Origin: Streptomyces sp. NRRL S-31
Lineage (GTDB): Bacteria > Actinomycetota > Actinomycetes > Streptomycetales > Streptomycetaceae
Reading direction: 5' to 3'
DNA: 64,000 nucleotides
NCBI RefSeq assembly: GCF_000718775.1
Contig: NZ_JOCB01000034.1
Coordinates: 1 to 64,000 of the forward strand
The notes beneath the pieces are model-generated. The model was not told the origin of the DNA. It saw only the letters and a program-made list of their open reading frames with translations, and did no database searches. The position numbers and the translations under genes are program-made. Positions 26,163 to 34,540 of this stretch are shown piece by piece (position 1 is the first letter of the stretch; the number at the start of each line of letters is the position of its first letter).

Positions 26163-26495
26163 ATGTCCGAGACCGTCATCCGCACCGACGACGGAACCTT
26201 CGCGATGATCAACGTCTTCGAGGTCGAGCCGGAGAAGCAGACGGAGCTGGCCGAAGTGCTCAGCGAGGGCGCCGAGAAGTTCATCCGGCACCGTCCCGGC
26301 TGCATCTCCGTCAACATCCTCACCAGCCTCGACGGCAAGCGCCTCGTCTACTACGCGCAGTGGGAGACCAAGCGCGCCATCAAGGAGACCATGAACGACC
26401 CGGACGTGCAGCTCTACCGGGACCGCGCGGCGGCGCTGGCCAAGCCCGACCCGCACGCCTACACGGTGTTCGCCGTCCACCACCCCGAGGGCTGA
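26163..26495 (+). CDS. ABM-type (antibiotic biosynthesis monooxygenase) small protein
   Basis: A 110-aa dimeric alpha/beta-barrel protein. FAMINVFEVEPEKQTELAEV begins the first strand-helix unit, RHRPGCISVNILTSLDGKRL the second, and YYAQWETKRAI is the family's conserved xxYxQWxxxxA motif. Relatives oxidise phenols to quinones without cofactor, or act as heme or hydroperoxide-handling proteins. ATG 26163 follows AGAAGGG. It lies between DAHP synthase and the AdoK-like kinase, and is similar in length and motifs to the protein at 42714. Confidence 0.88.
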   Translation: MSETVIRTDDGTFAMINVFEVEPEKQTELAEVLSEGAEKFIRHRPGCISVNILTSLDGKRLVYYAQWETKRAIKETMNDPDVQLYRDRAAALAKPDPHAYTVFAVHHPEG

Positions 26496-26590
26496 CGTCC
26501 GCGTCCCGCCCCGTACGGCGCCGTACCGCCCCCTCGTGGTGCGCGGTGCGGCGCCGCCCCGACTCCCCTCCGGTAAGGAGACCCCGCCCC

Positions 26591-27568
26591 ATGCCCCCTC
26601 GCCCGCCGGCCTCCGCGGTGCGGATCGCGGTCACCGGGTCCATCGCCACCGACCATCTGATGACGTTCCCCGCCCGCATCACGGACCAGTTGCTCGCCGA
26701 CCGCCTCGACCGGGTCTCCCTGTCGTTCCTGGTGGACACCCTGGACATCCGGGAGGGCGGCGTCGCCGCGAACATCGCCTACGGGCTGGCCCGACTCGGG
26801 CACCGTCCGCTGCTGGTCGGGGCGGTGGGCACCGACTTCCACGACTACGGCGCCCGGCTGGCCGGGCTGGGCGTGGACCTGGGCGGGGTGCGGACCTCGG
26901 CCACCCGCCACACGGCCCGCTTCCTGTGCACCACCGACCCGGACGGCAACCAGCTCGCCTCGTTCTACCCGGGGGCGATGTCGGAGGCGTCCTCGATCGA
27001 CCTCGCCGGGTTCCTGTCCGCCGGTGTCGGCCTGGTGCTGGTCGGTGCCGACGATCCGGCGGCGATGCTGCGGCACACGCGCGCGTGCCGGGCGGCCGGG
27101 ACGCGCTTCCTCGCCGACCCCTCGCAGCAGCTGGCCCGCCTCGACGGCGCGCAGATCCGCGAACTCGTAGACGGGGCCGACCACTTGTTCACCAACGAGT
27201 ACGAGCACGGGCTGCTGCTGGAGAAGACGGGCTGGTCCGCCGCCGATGTGCTGGCCCGGGTCGGCACCTGGGTGACCACGCTCGGCGAGAAGGGCAGCCG
27301 GATCGAGCGGGCGGGCGAACCGCCGGTGGACGTGCCCGCGGTCCCGGCGACCGAGGCCGTCGATCCGACCGGCGTCGGCGACGCCTTCCGCGCGGGCTAT
27401 CTGTCCTGCCTGGCGGCGGGCCTGGACGCGGTGCGCTGCGCACGGACGGGCTCCGTCCTGGCGACCCGCGCCCTCGCGGCCGTGGGCACCCAGAGCTACG
27501 GCATCACCCCGTCCGCCCTGCCGGCCCTGCTCGACACGGCGTACGGCCCGGGGGCCGCCGCCCCTTGA
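26591..27568 (+). CDS. PfkB-family kinase, adenosine kinase-like (mycobacterial AdoK type)
   Basis: A 325-aa ribokinase-fold kinase. AVTGSIATDHLMTFP at the N-terminus, SLSFLVDTLDIREGGVAANI, FYPGAMSEA, ADPSQQLARL and LFTNEYE match what I recall of mycobacterial adenosine kinase closely; the catalytic Asp is in DPTGVGDAFRAGYL near residue 263. ATG 26591 follows AAGGAG. Being last in an operon with a methyltransferase, it may recycle adenosine freed from S-adenosylhomocysteine, or phosphorylate a pathway nucleoside. The genome may hold another copy for housekeeping; that is not visible here. Confidence 0.88.
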   Translation: MPPRPPASAVRIAVTGSIATDHLMTFPARITDQLLADRLDRVSLSFLVDTLDIREGGVAANIAYGLARLGHRPLLVGAVGTDFHDYGARLAGLGVDLGGVRTSATRHTARFLCTTDPDGNQLASFYPGAMSEASSIDLAGFLSAGVGLVLVGADDPAAMLRHTRACRAAGTRFLADPSQQLARLDGAQIRELVDGADHLFTNEYEHGLLLEKTGWSAADVLARVGTWVTTLGEKGSRIERAGEPPVDVPAVPATEAVDPTGVGDAFRAGYLSCLAAGLDAVRCARTGSVLATRALAAVGTQSYGITPSALPALLDTAYGPGAAAP

Positions 27569-27707
27569 CCGCGGCCGTACGGCGAGAACCTGACGCACGA
27601 CGGCCCGGCCCGCGTCCGGTGGGACGCCCTCGTACCCGGCTGAGCGCTTGTGGCCCATGAGTACGCGGACTCATGACGTCCGCCGCGCCGTGGGCGAGGA
27701 TCGCGGG

Positions 27708-28298
27708 ATGACGACGTCAAGGAAGACGAGGGCCCGGCTCGGGATGCTGCCGCTGGCCGTGACGGTCCTGCTGGCGGCGGGGTGCGGAACGCAGCGGGCA
27801 GGGGACGACGGCGACGCCTCCGGCCGTACGCGGCCCACCCCGACCGGCGTCCCGACGCCGAGCGCACCGGCCGACTTCCCCTGCCCCGGCGAGAGCCCCG
27901 AGCCGACGGCGGCCACGGCCACCGCCACCCCCCGCCCCACCGCGCCGCCGACCGACCACTACGCCGAGAACCACGGCTTCAGGGATCCCATCCCGCTCCA
28001 CGGCCGGAGCCGCTGCGAGGGACTCACTGCCGTCGGACGCGTCAGGAGTGCCCTCGAACCACTGCGTCGGCGCGGCGACTTCGCCCCGGACAGCGTCCGC
28101 GAGGCGCTCACCGGCGCCGGCTACTCCGCCGGGAAGGTGCGGACGTACCGGAACGGGTCCGGGGTCGGCTTCCTCATCGTCATCGGCGCCTCCCCCTGGT
28201 GTGTGGAGGGCACGATGAGCGGTGACTCCACCCGGGCGGACGCCTTCGGCGGCTACCCCGACGGCACCGACTGCGAGCCCCCGAGCGGCGGCCACTGA
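27708..28298 (+). CDS. Secreted lipoprotein, unknown function
   Basis: A 196-aa protein with a lipoprotein signal: Lys/Arg-rich start, hydrophobic LPLAVTVLLAAG and lipobox LLAAGC (Cys near residue 26). A Thr/Pro-rich linker of about 50 residues, likely spanning the cell wall, leads to a C-terminal domain with VREALTGAGYSAGKVRTYRN and SPWCVEGTMSGD; two Cys in that domain could pair. ATG 27708 is chosen because it starts the signal peptide; an upstream in-frame start would place a charged tract before it. The function is not recognised. Confidence 0.85.
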   Translation: MTTSRKTRARLGMLPLAVTVLLAAGCGTQRAGDDGDASGRTRPTPTGVPTPSAPADFPCPGESPEPTAATATATPRPTAPPTDHYAENHGFRDPIPLHGRSRCEGLTAVGRVRSALEPLRRRGDFAPDSVREALTGAGYSAGKVRTYRNGSGVGFLIVIGASPWCVEGTMSGDSTRADAFGGYPDGTDCEPPSGGH

Positions 28299-28317
28299 CC
28301 CCGGTCGCGGGTCCGGG

Positions 28318-29208
28318 TCACCGTGGGGTCGGGTGCCGGTCCGGCGCGTCGAGTGCGTCGAGTGCGTCGAGCAGGCGCTCGGCGTCGGCGGGGATGGACA
28401 GGGCCCGGTCGGCGAGGTCGGCGGGGACCTCCGGATGGGTGGGGTTGACACGTATGAGGCGCGCGTGAGGGGTGTGCCGGGTGAGGTGTTCGCCGGGCCA
28501 CCGGATGACGCCGGGCGTGTTGAAACCGGCGCCGATTTCCAGGATGACCAGGCGGGTGCCGGCGCCGGGCGTGCTCAGCCAGCTCTGGAGACGGTCCCCG
28601 GCGGGACGGTAGGGGGCCTCGATGAACTCGGGGCCGATACGGACGTTGATCTGGACCTCGCCGCCGCAGTTCGGGCAACGGGGCAGGGCCTGGGGGTCGG
28701 TGACGGCGCCGGTGGCCGGGTCGTACGCGGCGAGGAGGCGTTCGACCAGTGGTCCGCTGTCCCAGGTGGCCTGGGTGCAGGGCGTGCTGCACTGGTAGCG
28801 GCCGTAGTCGCCCTGCGGAGTGAAGACGCGGTCCGGGGCGAAGCCGTTGCGCGCGAACAGGCCGTCCACGTTGGAGGTCATGACCCAGTGCTCCGTGTCG
28901 CCCACGAGCGCGCGCAGCCGCTGGTAGAGGGGGTTGGGAGCGGGGTCGTAGCGGATGTCGTCGATGTGGACGGCCCAGTAGCCCCACAGCAGGGCCGGGG
29001 GCAGCGGCACGCCGACCATGTAGCGCGAACGCAGGCCGAGCCGGTGCAGGGCCGGGAAGAGTTCCCGGAAGCGGTCGACGTCGCCGTAGTCGTATCCGGC
29101 GGCGGCGCTCAGTCCGGCCCCGGCGGTGACCAGCACCCGGTCGGCCGCCCCGAGCCAGGAGCGGACCGTTCCGGCGGCGTCTTCCAGGCTGGATTCCGGT
29201 TGGTTCAT
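28318..29208 (-). CDS. SirTM-class sirtuin (protein ADP-ribosyltransferase type)
   Basis: A 296-aa SIR2-fold protein. NAD-binding GAGLSAAAGYDYG begins at residue 30. TSNVDGLF supplies Asn113 and Asp115, and the position of the usual catalytic His is Gln132 in TPQGDYG. The Gln and the numbering match the SirTM class (Asn118/Gln137 in the streptococcal enzyme), which ADP-ribosylates proteins instead of deacylating them. Cys140, Cys144, Cys178 and Cys181 form the zinc knuckle. It overlaps the stop of the macrodomain gene by one base (TGATG). No lipoate ligase or GcvH-like target gene, usual in SirTM operons of Firmicutes, is present. Confidence 0.85.
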   Translation of the reverse strand: MNQPESSLEDAAGTVRSWLGAADRVLVTAGAGLSAAAGYDYGDVDRFRELFPALHRLGLRSRYMVGVPLPPALLWGYWAVHIDDIRYDPAPNPLYQRLRALVGDTEHWVMTSNVDGLFARNGFAPDRVFTPQGDYGRYQCSTPCTQATWDSGPLVERLLAAYDPATGAVTDPQALPRCPNCGGEVQINVRIGPEFIEAPYRPAGDRLQSWLSTPGAGTRLVILEIGAGFNTPGVIRWPGEHLTRHTPHARLIRVNPTHPEVPADLADRALSIPADAERLLDALDALDAPDRHPTPR

Positions 29209-30140
29209 CAGGGCCGGGTTCCTTCGGTGAGGGCGTGGACGTAGGCGGCGTGGTCGTCGTCCCCGTACACGTTGAAGATGACGCGGTCGAGCCGCCCGGG
29301 GTGTTCTTCGAGCCAGTCGGCCACGGTGTCCAGGGCGGTACGCGCGGCGGGCGTCCTGGGGTAGCCGAAGACCCCGGTGCTGATCCCGCAGAACGCGATC
29401 GTGCGCAGGTGGTCCACCTCGGCCGCGAGGTCGAGGCAGGCGCGGTAGGAGGCCGCCAGCGCCCGTTCGTGCTCCGGGAGCAGGGGGCCGTCGACGACGG
29501 GGCCCACGGTGTGCAGGACGTAGCGGGCGGGCAGGTGGTAGCCGCGAGTGATCTTGGCGGTTCCCGTCGGTTCCGCACGGCCGCCCCGCAAGGACATGAC
29601 CGTGTGGCAGTCCTCGCGCAGGCGCGGACCGGCGGCGCTGTGGATGGCGTTGTCGACGCACGGGTGCAGCGGGAGGAAGCAGCCGAGCAGGGCGCTGTTG
29701 GCGGCGTTCACGATCGCGTCCGCGCCGAGGGAGGTGATGTCGCCCTGCCAGAGCACGGTGTGACCGGCCGCCGGGTAGGTGGTGTGGGGGAATTCCTCGG
29801 CGAGCAGGGGCAGCCGGGTCGCGTCCGTGAGGGGCCGGGCAAGCCGCTCGCTGTCCAGCAGGGCGTCCAGCGCCCGGGTCGTCTCCTCGGGAAACGGCCC
29901 CGGGGCGCGCACCGTCAGGACCGCGCGCAGGAGCCGCCGTGCCCGCGCGTCGTCGACGCGGCCGGCCTCCTCGCCCCGCAGCCCGATGCGCGTCCAGGCC
30001 GGGTCGTCGGCGAGCAGCCGCAGCGCGTCGCGGACCAGGTCGGACCGCCGCGCGCGAGCGGAGATCGCCGGGGCGGGCCGGAACGGCGCGTCCAGGGCGA
30101 TCCGGGTGCGGTAGGCGGTCAGCGGCAGGGCGGCGGGCAC
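29208..30140 (-). CDS. Zinc-dependent macrodomain ADP-ribosyl hydrolase
   Basis: A 310-aa protein with an alpha-helical N-terminal region (about 1-115) and a macrodomain from about 125 on. WQGDITSLGADAIVNAANSA binds ADP-ribose; GCFLPLHPCVDNAIHSAAG provides the zinc ligands Cys154, His159 and Cys161 that define the Zn-macro class; FCGISTGVFGYP is the second loop. These enzymes remove the ADP-ribose placed by SirTM, so with the overlapping sirtuin gene it forms a writer-eraser pair. GTG 30140 follows CAGGAGAACCCC. The tandem NTF2 gene lies 34 bases upstream on the same strand. Confidence 0.88.
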   Translation of the reverse strand: MPAALPLTAYRTRIALDAPFRPAPAISARARRSDLVRDALRLLADDPAWTRIGLRGEEAGRVDDARARRLLRAVLTVRAPGPFPEETTRALDALLDSERLARPLTDATRLPLLAEEFPHTTYPAAGHTVLWQGDITSLGADAIVNAANSALLGCFLPLHPCVDNAIHSAAGPRLREDCHTVMSLRGGRAEPTGTAKITRGYHLPARYVLHTVGPVVDGPLLPEHERALAASYRACLDLAAEVDHLRTIAFCGISTGVFGYPRTPAARTALDTVADWLEEHPGRLDRVIFNVYGDDDHAAYVHALTEGTRP

Positions 30141-30174
30141 GGGGTTCTCCTGCGGGGGTGCGCGGCGGGGTCGG

Positions 30175-30936
30175 TCAGAACAGGCCGTTGGTGTGGGGCA
30201 GTTCGGCCGGGACGGGGGCGATGACGTCCCAGTGCTCGACGATCCTGCCGCCCTGGACGCGGAAAAGGTCGTAGTACGCCACCGGCACCCCGAAGACGCC
30301 CTCGGACTGGAGCAGCACGAACTCGCCCTCGGCGATGACCTTGTGGACCTTGGTGTACACCAGGTTCTTGCCCTGCTCGGCCCACTTCGCGGCAGCGGCG
30401 CCGAACCCGTCCAAGCCGTCGGCGGCCTCCGGGTTGTGCTGGGCGTAGGTCTCGGTGGAGATGTAGTCGGTCAGCACGGAGTAGTCGGCGCCGACCAGGA
30501 CCTTCCGCGCGAACTCGGTGACCAGGGCGCGGTTGGCCTCGGTCTTGTCCACGTCGGTGACGTCGGTGGGGCCGTCCGTCTGCGAGCGGCCCGAGACCGT
30601 GTTCTCGACCAGCGGGGTCAGGGCGTCCCAGTGCTCGGCCAGCTTGCCGTCGTCGTCGACGCGGAAGATGTCGAAGCCGACCAGCGGCTCGGGCCCGAAC
30701 CCGTGGTAGATGCCGTGCAGGGCCACGAGGTTCCCGTCCGCGAGGACGCGGGCGCCGTCGTAGCGGAAGTCGTCGGCGAGGCCGGCGACCAGCCCGCGCA
30801 GGGCCTCGGGGCCGTCGGCGGCCAGGGCGCTGTGCTGCGTGTAGTCGGCGGACACCCAGCGGTCCACCGCGCTCGGGTCCTTCTTGCCGAACAGCTCGGT
30901 GGCGGCGGTGACGACGATGCTCTTCGCGTCGCTCAT
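30175..30936 (-). CDS. Tandem NTF2/SnoaL-like domain protein
   Basis: A 253-aa protein made of two NTF2-like domains of about 125 residues, both recognisable by WVSADYTQHS and YISTETYAQHN in the first half of each unit, and FDIFRVDDDGKLAEHWDAL and YDLFRVQGGRIVEHWDVI at the ends. Such cone-shaped domains bind or isomerise small hydrophobic compounds. ATG 30936 follows GGAGATCTC. It is the first gene of a probable three-gene operon with the macrodomain hydrolase and sirtuin, and divergent from the AraC gene at 31169. A stress or xenobiotic role fits the context, without proof. Confidence 0.85.
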   Translation of the reverse strand: MSDAKSIVVTAATELFGKKDPSAVDRWVSADYTQHSALAADGPEALRGLVAGLADDFRYDGARVLADGNLVALHGIYHGFGPEPLVGFDIFRVDDDGKLAEHWDALTPLVENTVSGRSQTDGPTDVTDVDKTEANRALVTEFARKVLVGADYSVLTDYISTETYAQHNPEAADGLDGFGAAAAKWAEQGKNLVYTKVHKVIAEGEFVLLQSEGVFGVPVAYYDLFRVQGGRIVEHWDVIAPVPAELPHTNGLF

Positions 30937-31168
30937 GGGAGATCTCCTTGCATGTCACAGGTGGGGAAGGGCGGGGAGGGGAGGGCGGAGTCAGGACGAC
31001 GCGGTGGCCGGGTACTGATCGAGCGGAGCGGCCCTCGGTGTACAGGCCGGCCGCGACAGCCCCGCACCCCTCTCATGACCGCTTTCCGACAGCTACGTCG
31101 GCCCTGAAGGGCGACACTTCAAAGCTAAGCGGGCTGAGCAGCAGGGACTGATACCCTCACGACTACCG

Positions 31169-32062
31169 ATGGCCAAAAACCGACACGATGGCATCCGGGA
31201 GATCCCGGAGATCCCCTTCGTCGCGCCCGTGGGAACCCCGGCGGGGGTCGAGGTGCTCTCCCTGAGCGACCTGCGCCACCGCATGCCGAGCAGGCACCTC
31301 GCGTTCCCCCAGCGCCCGGACTTCCACCACCTGCTCACGCTCGGCCACGGCACGCTGTCACACACGGTCGACTTCGCCGCCTTCGCCCTCGACCCCGGCT
31401 CCTGGCTCTGGGTACGCCCTGGCCAGGTCCACCAGTGGGGCGACCTCACCCACGCCGAGGGCACCCTGATCCTTTTCCGGCAGGACTTCCTCGACCCGGC
31501 CACCACCGCCGCCGCCGAAAGGGACTCCCACCCGTCGGTCCTGCACCGCCCGCTGCCCGACGACGCCGCGGCCCTGGGCATGGCCGCCGACCACCTCACC
31601 GCCGAATTCCACGCACTCGGACAACTGCCGCTGGAGATCCACACCGCGGCCCTGCGCCACCTGCTGTCCGTCCTCGTCCTTCGCCTCGCCCACCTCACGG
31701 TGCCGGCGGGCGGCCCCGCCTCCGAACCCCACCCCGCCTATCTGCGCTTCCGCGACGCCGTCGAGAAGGACTTCACCCACACCCGCCGCGTGGAGGACTA
31801 CGCCGGCGCTCTCGGCTACTCGGCCCGTACGCTCTCCCGCGCCACCCTCGCCACGGCCGGCCTCGGCGCCAAGGAGTTCATCGACCGCCGTGTCGTCCTC
31901 GAAGCCAAACGCCTGCTCGCCCACACCGACCAGACCGCCGCCCGCATCGCCGGCCACCTCGGTTTCCCCAGCGCGACCCACTTCGGCAAGTACTTCCAGC
32001 AGCGCACCGGACAGACCCCGATCGCCTTCCGCGACACTGTCCGTGGCCATGCCCAGCGGTGA
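31169..32062 (+). CDS. AraC-family regulator
   Basis: A 297-aa protein with an N-terminal cupin sensor (HHLLTLGHGTLSHTVDFAAF, LDPGSWLWVRPGQVHQWG) and a C-terminal AraC DNA-binding domain (about 190-290): VEDYAGALGYSARTLSRATL and RIAGHLGFPSATHFGKYFQQ. The sensor carries His residues typical of cupins. ATG 31169 lies 232 bases from the divergent NTF2-macro-sirtuin operon, which is its likely target. Confidence 0.9.
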   Translation: MAKNRHDGIREIPEIPFVAPVGTPAGVEVLSLSDLRHRMPSRHLAFPQRPDFHHLLTLGHGTLSHTVDFAAFALDPGSWLWVRPGQVHQWGDLTHAEGTLILFRQDFLDPATTAAAERDSHPSVLHRPLPDDAAALGMAADHLTAEFHALGQLPLEIHTAALRHLLSVLVLRLAHLTVPAGGPASEPHPAYLRFRDAVEKDFTHTRRVEDYAGALGYSARTLSRATLATAGLGAKEFIDRRVVLEAKRLLAHTDQTAARIAGHLGFPSATHFGKYFQQRTGQTPIAFRDTVRGHAQR

Positions 32063-32163
32063 ACCGCGCAGCGACCGACGGCGCCGACCTGCCGGGTCCC
32101 GTGACGGCCGACCGACTTCGAGCCGGTGGACGACGGGACGAGGACAGGCCGGCGCCTGGCCCG

Positions 32164-32607
32164 CTACGCGGCGGGGGTGAGTTCGGCGCGGCCGAACAGG
32201 AGGGCGTAGCCGGTGGGGAGCCGGCCGAGGACGCGGGTGATGAGGTCGGGGCCGGCGTGGGCGGCGACGGCGGAGAAGACCGATCCGGTGTCCCAGCGGG
32301 TGGTGGCGAGGGAGGCACCGGTGCGGGTGGCGAGGTCCTTGACGAAGGCCCAGCCGGTCAGCGGCCGGGGGTCGGGTATCTGCGCGGTGAGGACGCGGGC
32401 GGCCTCCAGGGGCAGACAGGCGGCGAGATCGACGCGTTCGTCGCCGGCCAGCTGGCGCCCCAGCCCCGCGAGGACCAGGCGAACGGCTTCGTCGGCCCGC
32501 TCGCGGGTGGGATAGGCGCCTTCGTAGCGGACCCTCTCCAGCATCTGCTCATACGCCGTCCCGTACGGCTGCTGGTGCGCGAGCGGTACGCGCGCGTCGG
32601 AGATCAC
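32164..32607 (-). CDS. DUF2267 protein
   Basis: A 147-aa helical protein of DUF2267, using GTG 32607 as start. YEQMLERVRYEGAYPTRERA, AVRLVLAGLGRQLAGDERVD, LPLEAARVL and the C-terminal LITRVLGRLPTGYALLFGRA are family features. It lies downstream of a second DUF2267 gene and hsp18 on the same strand, suggesting a shared heat-shock transcript. Homologues are common in actinobacterial stress loci; the biochemical function is unknown. A longer start up to 32667 is possible but the extra sequence lacks coding character. Confidence 0.8.
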   Translation of the reverse strand: MISDARVPLAHQQPYGTAYEQMLERVRYEGAYPTRERADEAVRLVLAGLGRQLAGDERVDLAACLPLEAARVLTAQIPDPRPLTGWAFVKDLATRTGASLATTRWDTGSVFSAVAAHAGPDLITRVLGRLPTGYALLFGRAELTPAA

Positions 32608-32676
32608 TGCGGTGCATGCCTTTCGTGGAGCGAGGATGGGTGGGGCGGTGCCGGGGTGCGGCACCACCCGGCACGG

Positions 32677-33072
32677 TCAGGTGGGCTGGGGGCGGCCGAA
32701 GAGAAGGTCGTAGCCGGCGGGCAGCTGGAGCAGGATCTGGCCCAGCAGTTCCTCGCCGGCGGCGTCGGCGACGGTGGACAGCACGGCGCCGACGTCCCAG
32801 GCCGCGGTCTGCTCGGTGGCGCCCTCGATCCACGCGGCGGCCGCGCGGACGAACCGCTCAGGGGGCAGCGGCTCCGCGCTGCGCAACGGGTTGAGCAGGA
32901 TCAGGGCGAACGCCTCGGGCAGGCGGGCCGCCAACTGGGCGCGGACGTCGCCGACCAGATGCGCGCCGAGGAGGGCGAGCACCACACGGGCCGCGCGCTC
33001 GGCTTCCTCCGGAGTGTCGTACTCGCCGCGTTCCTGCACATGGCCGAGGAACGCTTCGCGTAGCAGAGTCAT
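32677..33072 (-). CDS. DUF2267 protein (second copy)
   Basis: A 131-aa DUF2267 paralogue of the gene downstream: FLGHVQERGEYDTPEEAERA, VVLALLGAHLVGDVRAQLAA, LPEAFALILLNPL and EELLGQILLQLPAGYDLLFG align block by block with it. The two probably arose by tandem duplication. ATG 33072 starts just before the first conserved helix. Position between hsp18 and the other copy supports co-transcription from the hsp18 promoter. Confidence 0.85.
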   Translation of the reverse strand: MTLLREAFLGHVQERGEYDTPEEAERAARVVLALLGAHLVGDVRAQLAARLPEAFALILLNPLRSAEPLPPERFVRAAAAWIEGATEQTAAWDVGAVLSTVADAAGEELLGQILLQLPAGYDLLFGRPQPT

Positions 33073-33175
33073 CTCGGCCGCCGCCCCTTCTTCTTCGAAA
33101 CTGCCCGACGGGGGGTGCGGAGAGCGGGATGAGGGGGAGATCAGGTGCCCGCCCTCCGCACTCGTCCGGCCGGTG

Positions 33176-33607
33176 TCAGCCGGAGATCTCCTTGCGGCCG
33201 GATCCGACGCCGATGGAGATCTTGCGGGGCTTGGCGCGCTCGGCGATCGGGATGCGCAAGGTGAGCACGCCCGCGTCGTAATCGGCCTTGATGTGCTCGG
33301 TGTCGAGGGTGTCGGCGAGCACGATCTGGCGCGAGAAGACGCCCAGGGGCCGCTCGGACAGCTCCATCTGCACGTCGTCGGCCTTCGCCACCGGCCGGCG
33401 CTCGGCCTTGACGGTGAGCATGTTCCGCTCCACGTCGATGTCGATCGCGTCCGCGGTGACGCCCGGGAGGTCGAAGGCCACCACATACTCGTCACCCTCG
33501 CGGTAGGCGTCCATCGGCATCGGCGACGGCCGGGACCAGGTCCCCGGGCCCATCAGCTGCTGCGCCAGCCGGTCCAGCTCACGGAAGGGGTCAGTGCGCA
33601 TCAACAT
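33176..33607 (-). CDS. hsp18: Small heat-shock protein HSP18 (alpha-crystallin family)
   Basis: A 143-aa Hsp20 chaperone that holds unfolding proteins in large oligomers. The N-terminus [14 protein letters not shown] and the length equal those of Streptomyces albus HSP18 as I recall it. The alpha-crystallin domain runs from about residue 35 ([20 protein letters not shown]) to about 130, with the conserved [14 protein letters not shown] and the terminal Ile/Gly region for oligomer contacts. It is divergent from a RheA-like gene with two dyad operators between them, so it is probably repressed at normal temperature. Confidence 0.95.
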   Translation of the reverse strand: MLMRTDPFRELDRLAQQLMGPGTWSRPSPMPMDAYREGDEYVVAFDLPGVTADAIDIDVERNMLTVKAERRPVAKADDVQMELSERPLGVFSRQIVLADTLDTEHIKADYDAGVLTLRIPIAERAKPRKISIGVGSGRKEISG

Positions 33608-33671
33608 CGTGAAAACACCTCCAGCGGTTCAGGGCAGTTGCTGCCAATGCGCCTCAGGCACTGTTGTACCA

Positions 33672-33717
33672 TGTCGTCCAATGGATGACAAACAAGAATG
33701 TCGTCCATCGGATGACA
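33672..33717 (+). promoter_or_regulatory. Two RheA-type operators in the hsp18 promoter region
   Basis: TGTCGTCCAATGGATGACA (33672-33690) and TGTCGTCCATCGGATGACA (33699-33717) are imperfect dyads 27 bases apart. Each differs at one arm position from TGTCATC-N5-GATGACA, the RheA operator described in Streptomyces albus as I remember it. Confidence 0.8.
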
Positions 33718-33742
33718 CCGATGACACCCGAGGGAGGTGCCC

Positions 33743-34375
33743 GTGACCGCAGCCGACCAACCGCCCACGACCAGCCCGAACGCCCAGAGCCCGGCGTCGT
33801 TCCTCGCCGCCGCGGCGGCCCTGAACGCCATAGACGACGCCCTGCGCGACGCCCAGCGAGAGTCCCCGGACACGCCGGAGGATCCCGGTCCCGGGCCGGA
33901 GCAGGCGCTGGCCACCTTGATGCTGCTGCGGCAGGTGCGCGAGCGGCTCGCCGGCTGGGAGACCGGCCTGATCGAAACCGCCCGAGACGCGGGAGCCAGC
34001 TGGGCCGACCTCGCCCATCCCCTAGGCGTCGCCAGCCGTCAGGCCGCCGAACGCCGCTACCTTCGCGGCCGCCCCGGTGCCGCCGGCACCACCGGCGAGC
34101 AACGTGTGACAGCCACTCGCCAGGCCCGGGCCGCCGAACGCACCACCGCCACCTGGGCCCGCGCCAACGCGGCCGACCTGCGCCGCCTCGCCGGCCAGAT
34201 CACCGCCCTCGCCGACCTTCCCCCCGCCGCCCGCCGCCCGCTCGACGAGCTGCACGCCGCCCTCGCCCACGACGACCCCGCCGACCTCGTCGCCCCCCTG
34301 ACCGCGGCCCGCCCCCACCTGGCCGCCGCCCACCCCGGCCTCGCCGCCCGGCTCGACGCCCTCACACCCCCCTGA
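33743..34375 (+). CDS. RheA-like regulator of hsp18
   Basis: A 210-aa protein divergent from hsp18. LMLLRQVRERLAGWETGLIE is followed by a helix-turn-helix-like segment ARDAGASWADLAHPLGVASR QAAERR (residues about 80-105); the C-terminal half is Ala/Arg/Leu-rich and helical, ending in repeated AAHPGLAAR-like units. RheA represses hsp18 and senses temperature directly; this gene has the right position and size range, and the operators are in the intergenic DNA. GTG 33743 is chosen because GAGGGAGG lies five bases before it. Confidence 0.75.
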   Translation: MTAADQPPTTSPNAQSPASFLAAAAALNAIDDALRDAQRESPDTPEDPGPGPEQALATLMLLRQVRERLAGWETGLIETARDAGASWADLAHPLGVASRQAAERRYLRGRPGAAGTTGEQRVTATRQARAAERTTATWARANAADLRRLAGQITALADLPPAARRPLDELHAALAHDDPADLVAPLTAARPHLAAAHPGLAARLDALTPP

Positions 34376-34540
34376 GCCCCTCCGTTCGCTCTTGCCCGCC
34401 GCTTGTACCCGCGGACCTGGAGTGAGTGGGACGATGTCCGGGATTCGGTTCTCCGCCAAGGGACTTGGGGTGCGGGGACGGAGCACGGGCGGAGCCGGAC
34501 CGTTGCGTGATCGGGCGGGAGAGACGGAAGGTGGCACGAC

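Noticed and set aside
28318..29208. Ordinary NAD-dependent protein deacetylase
   Set aside because: The catalytic His is replaced by Gln132 and the partner is a Zn-macrodomain, which fits the ADP-ribosylating SirTM class better.
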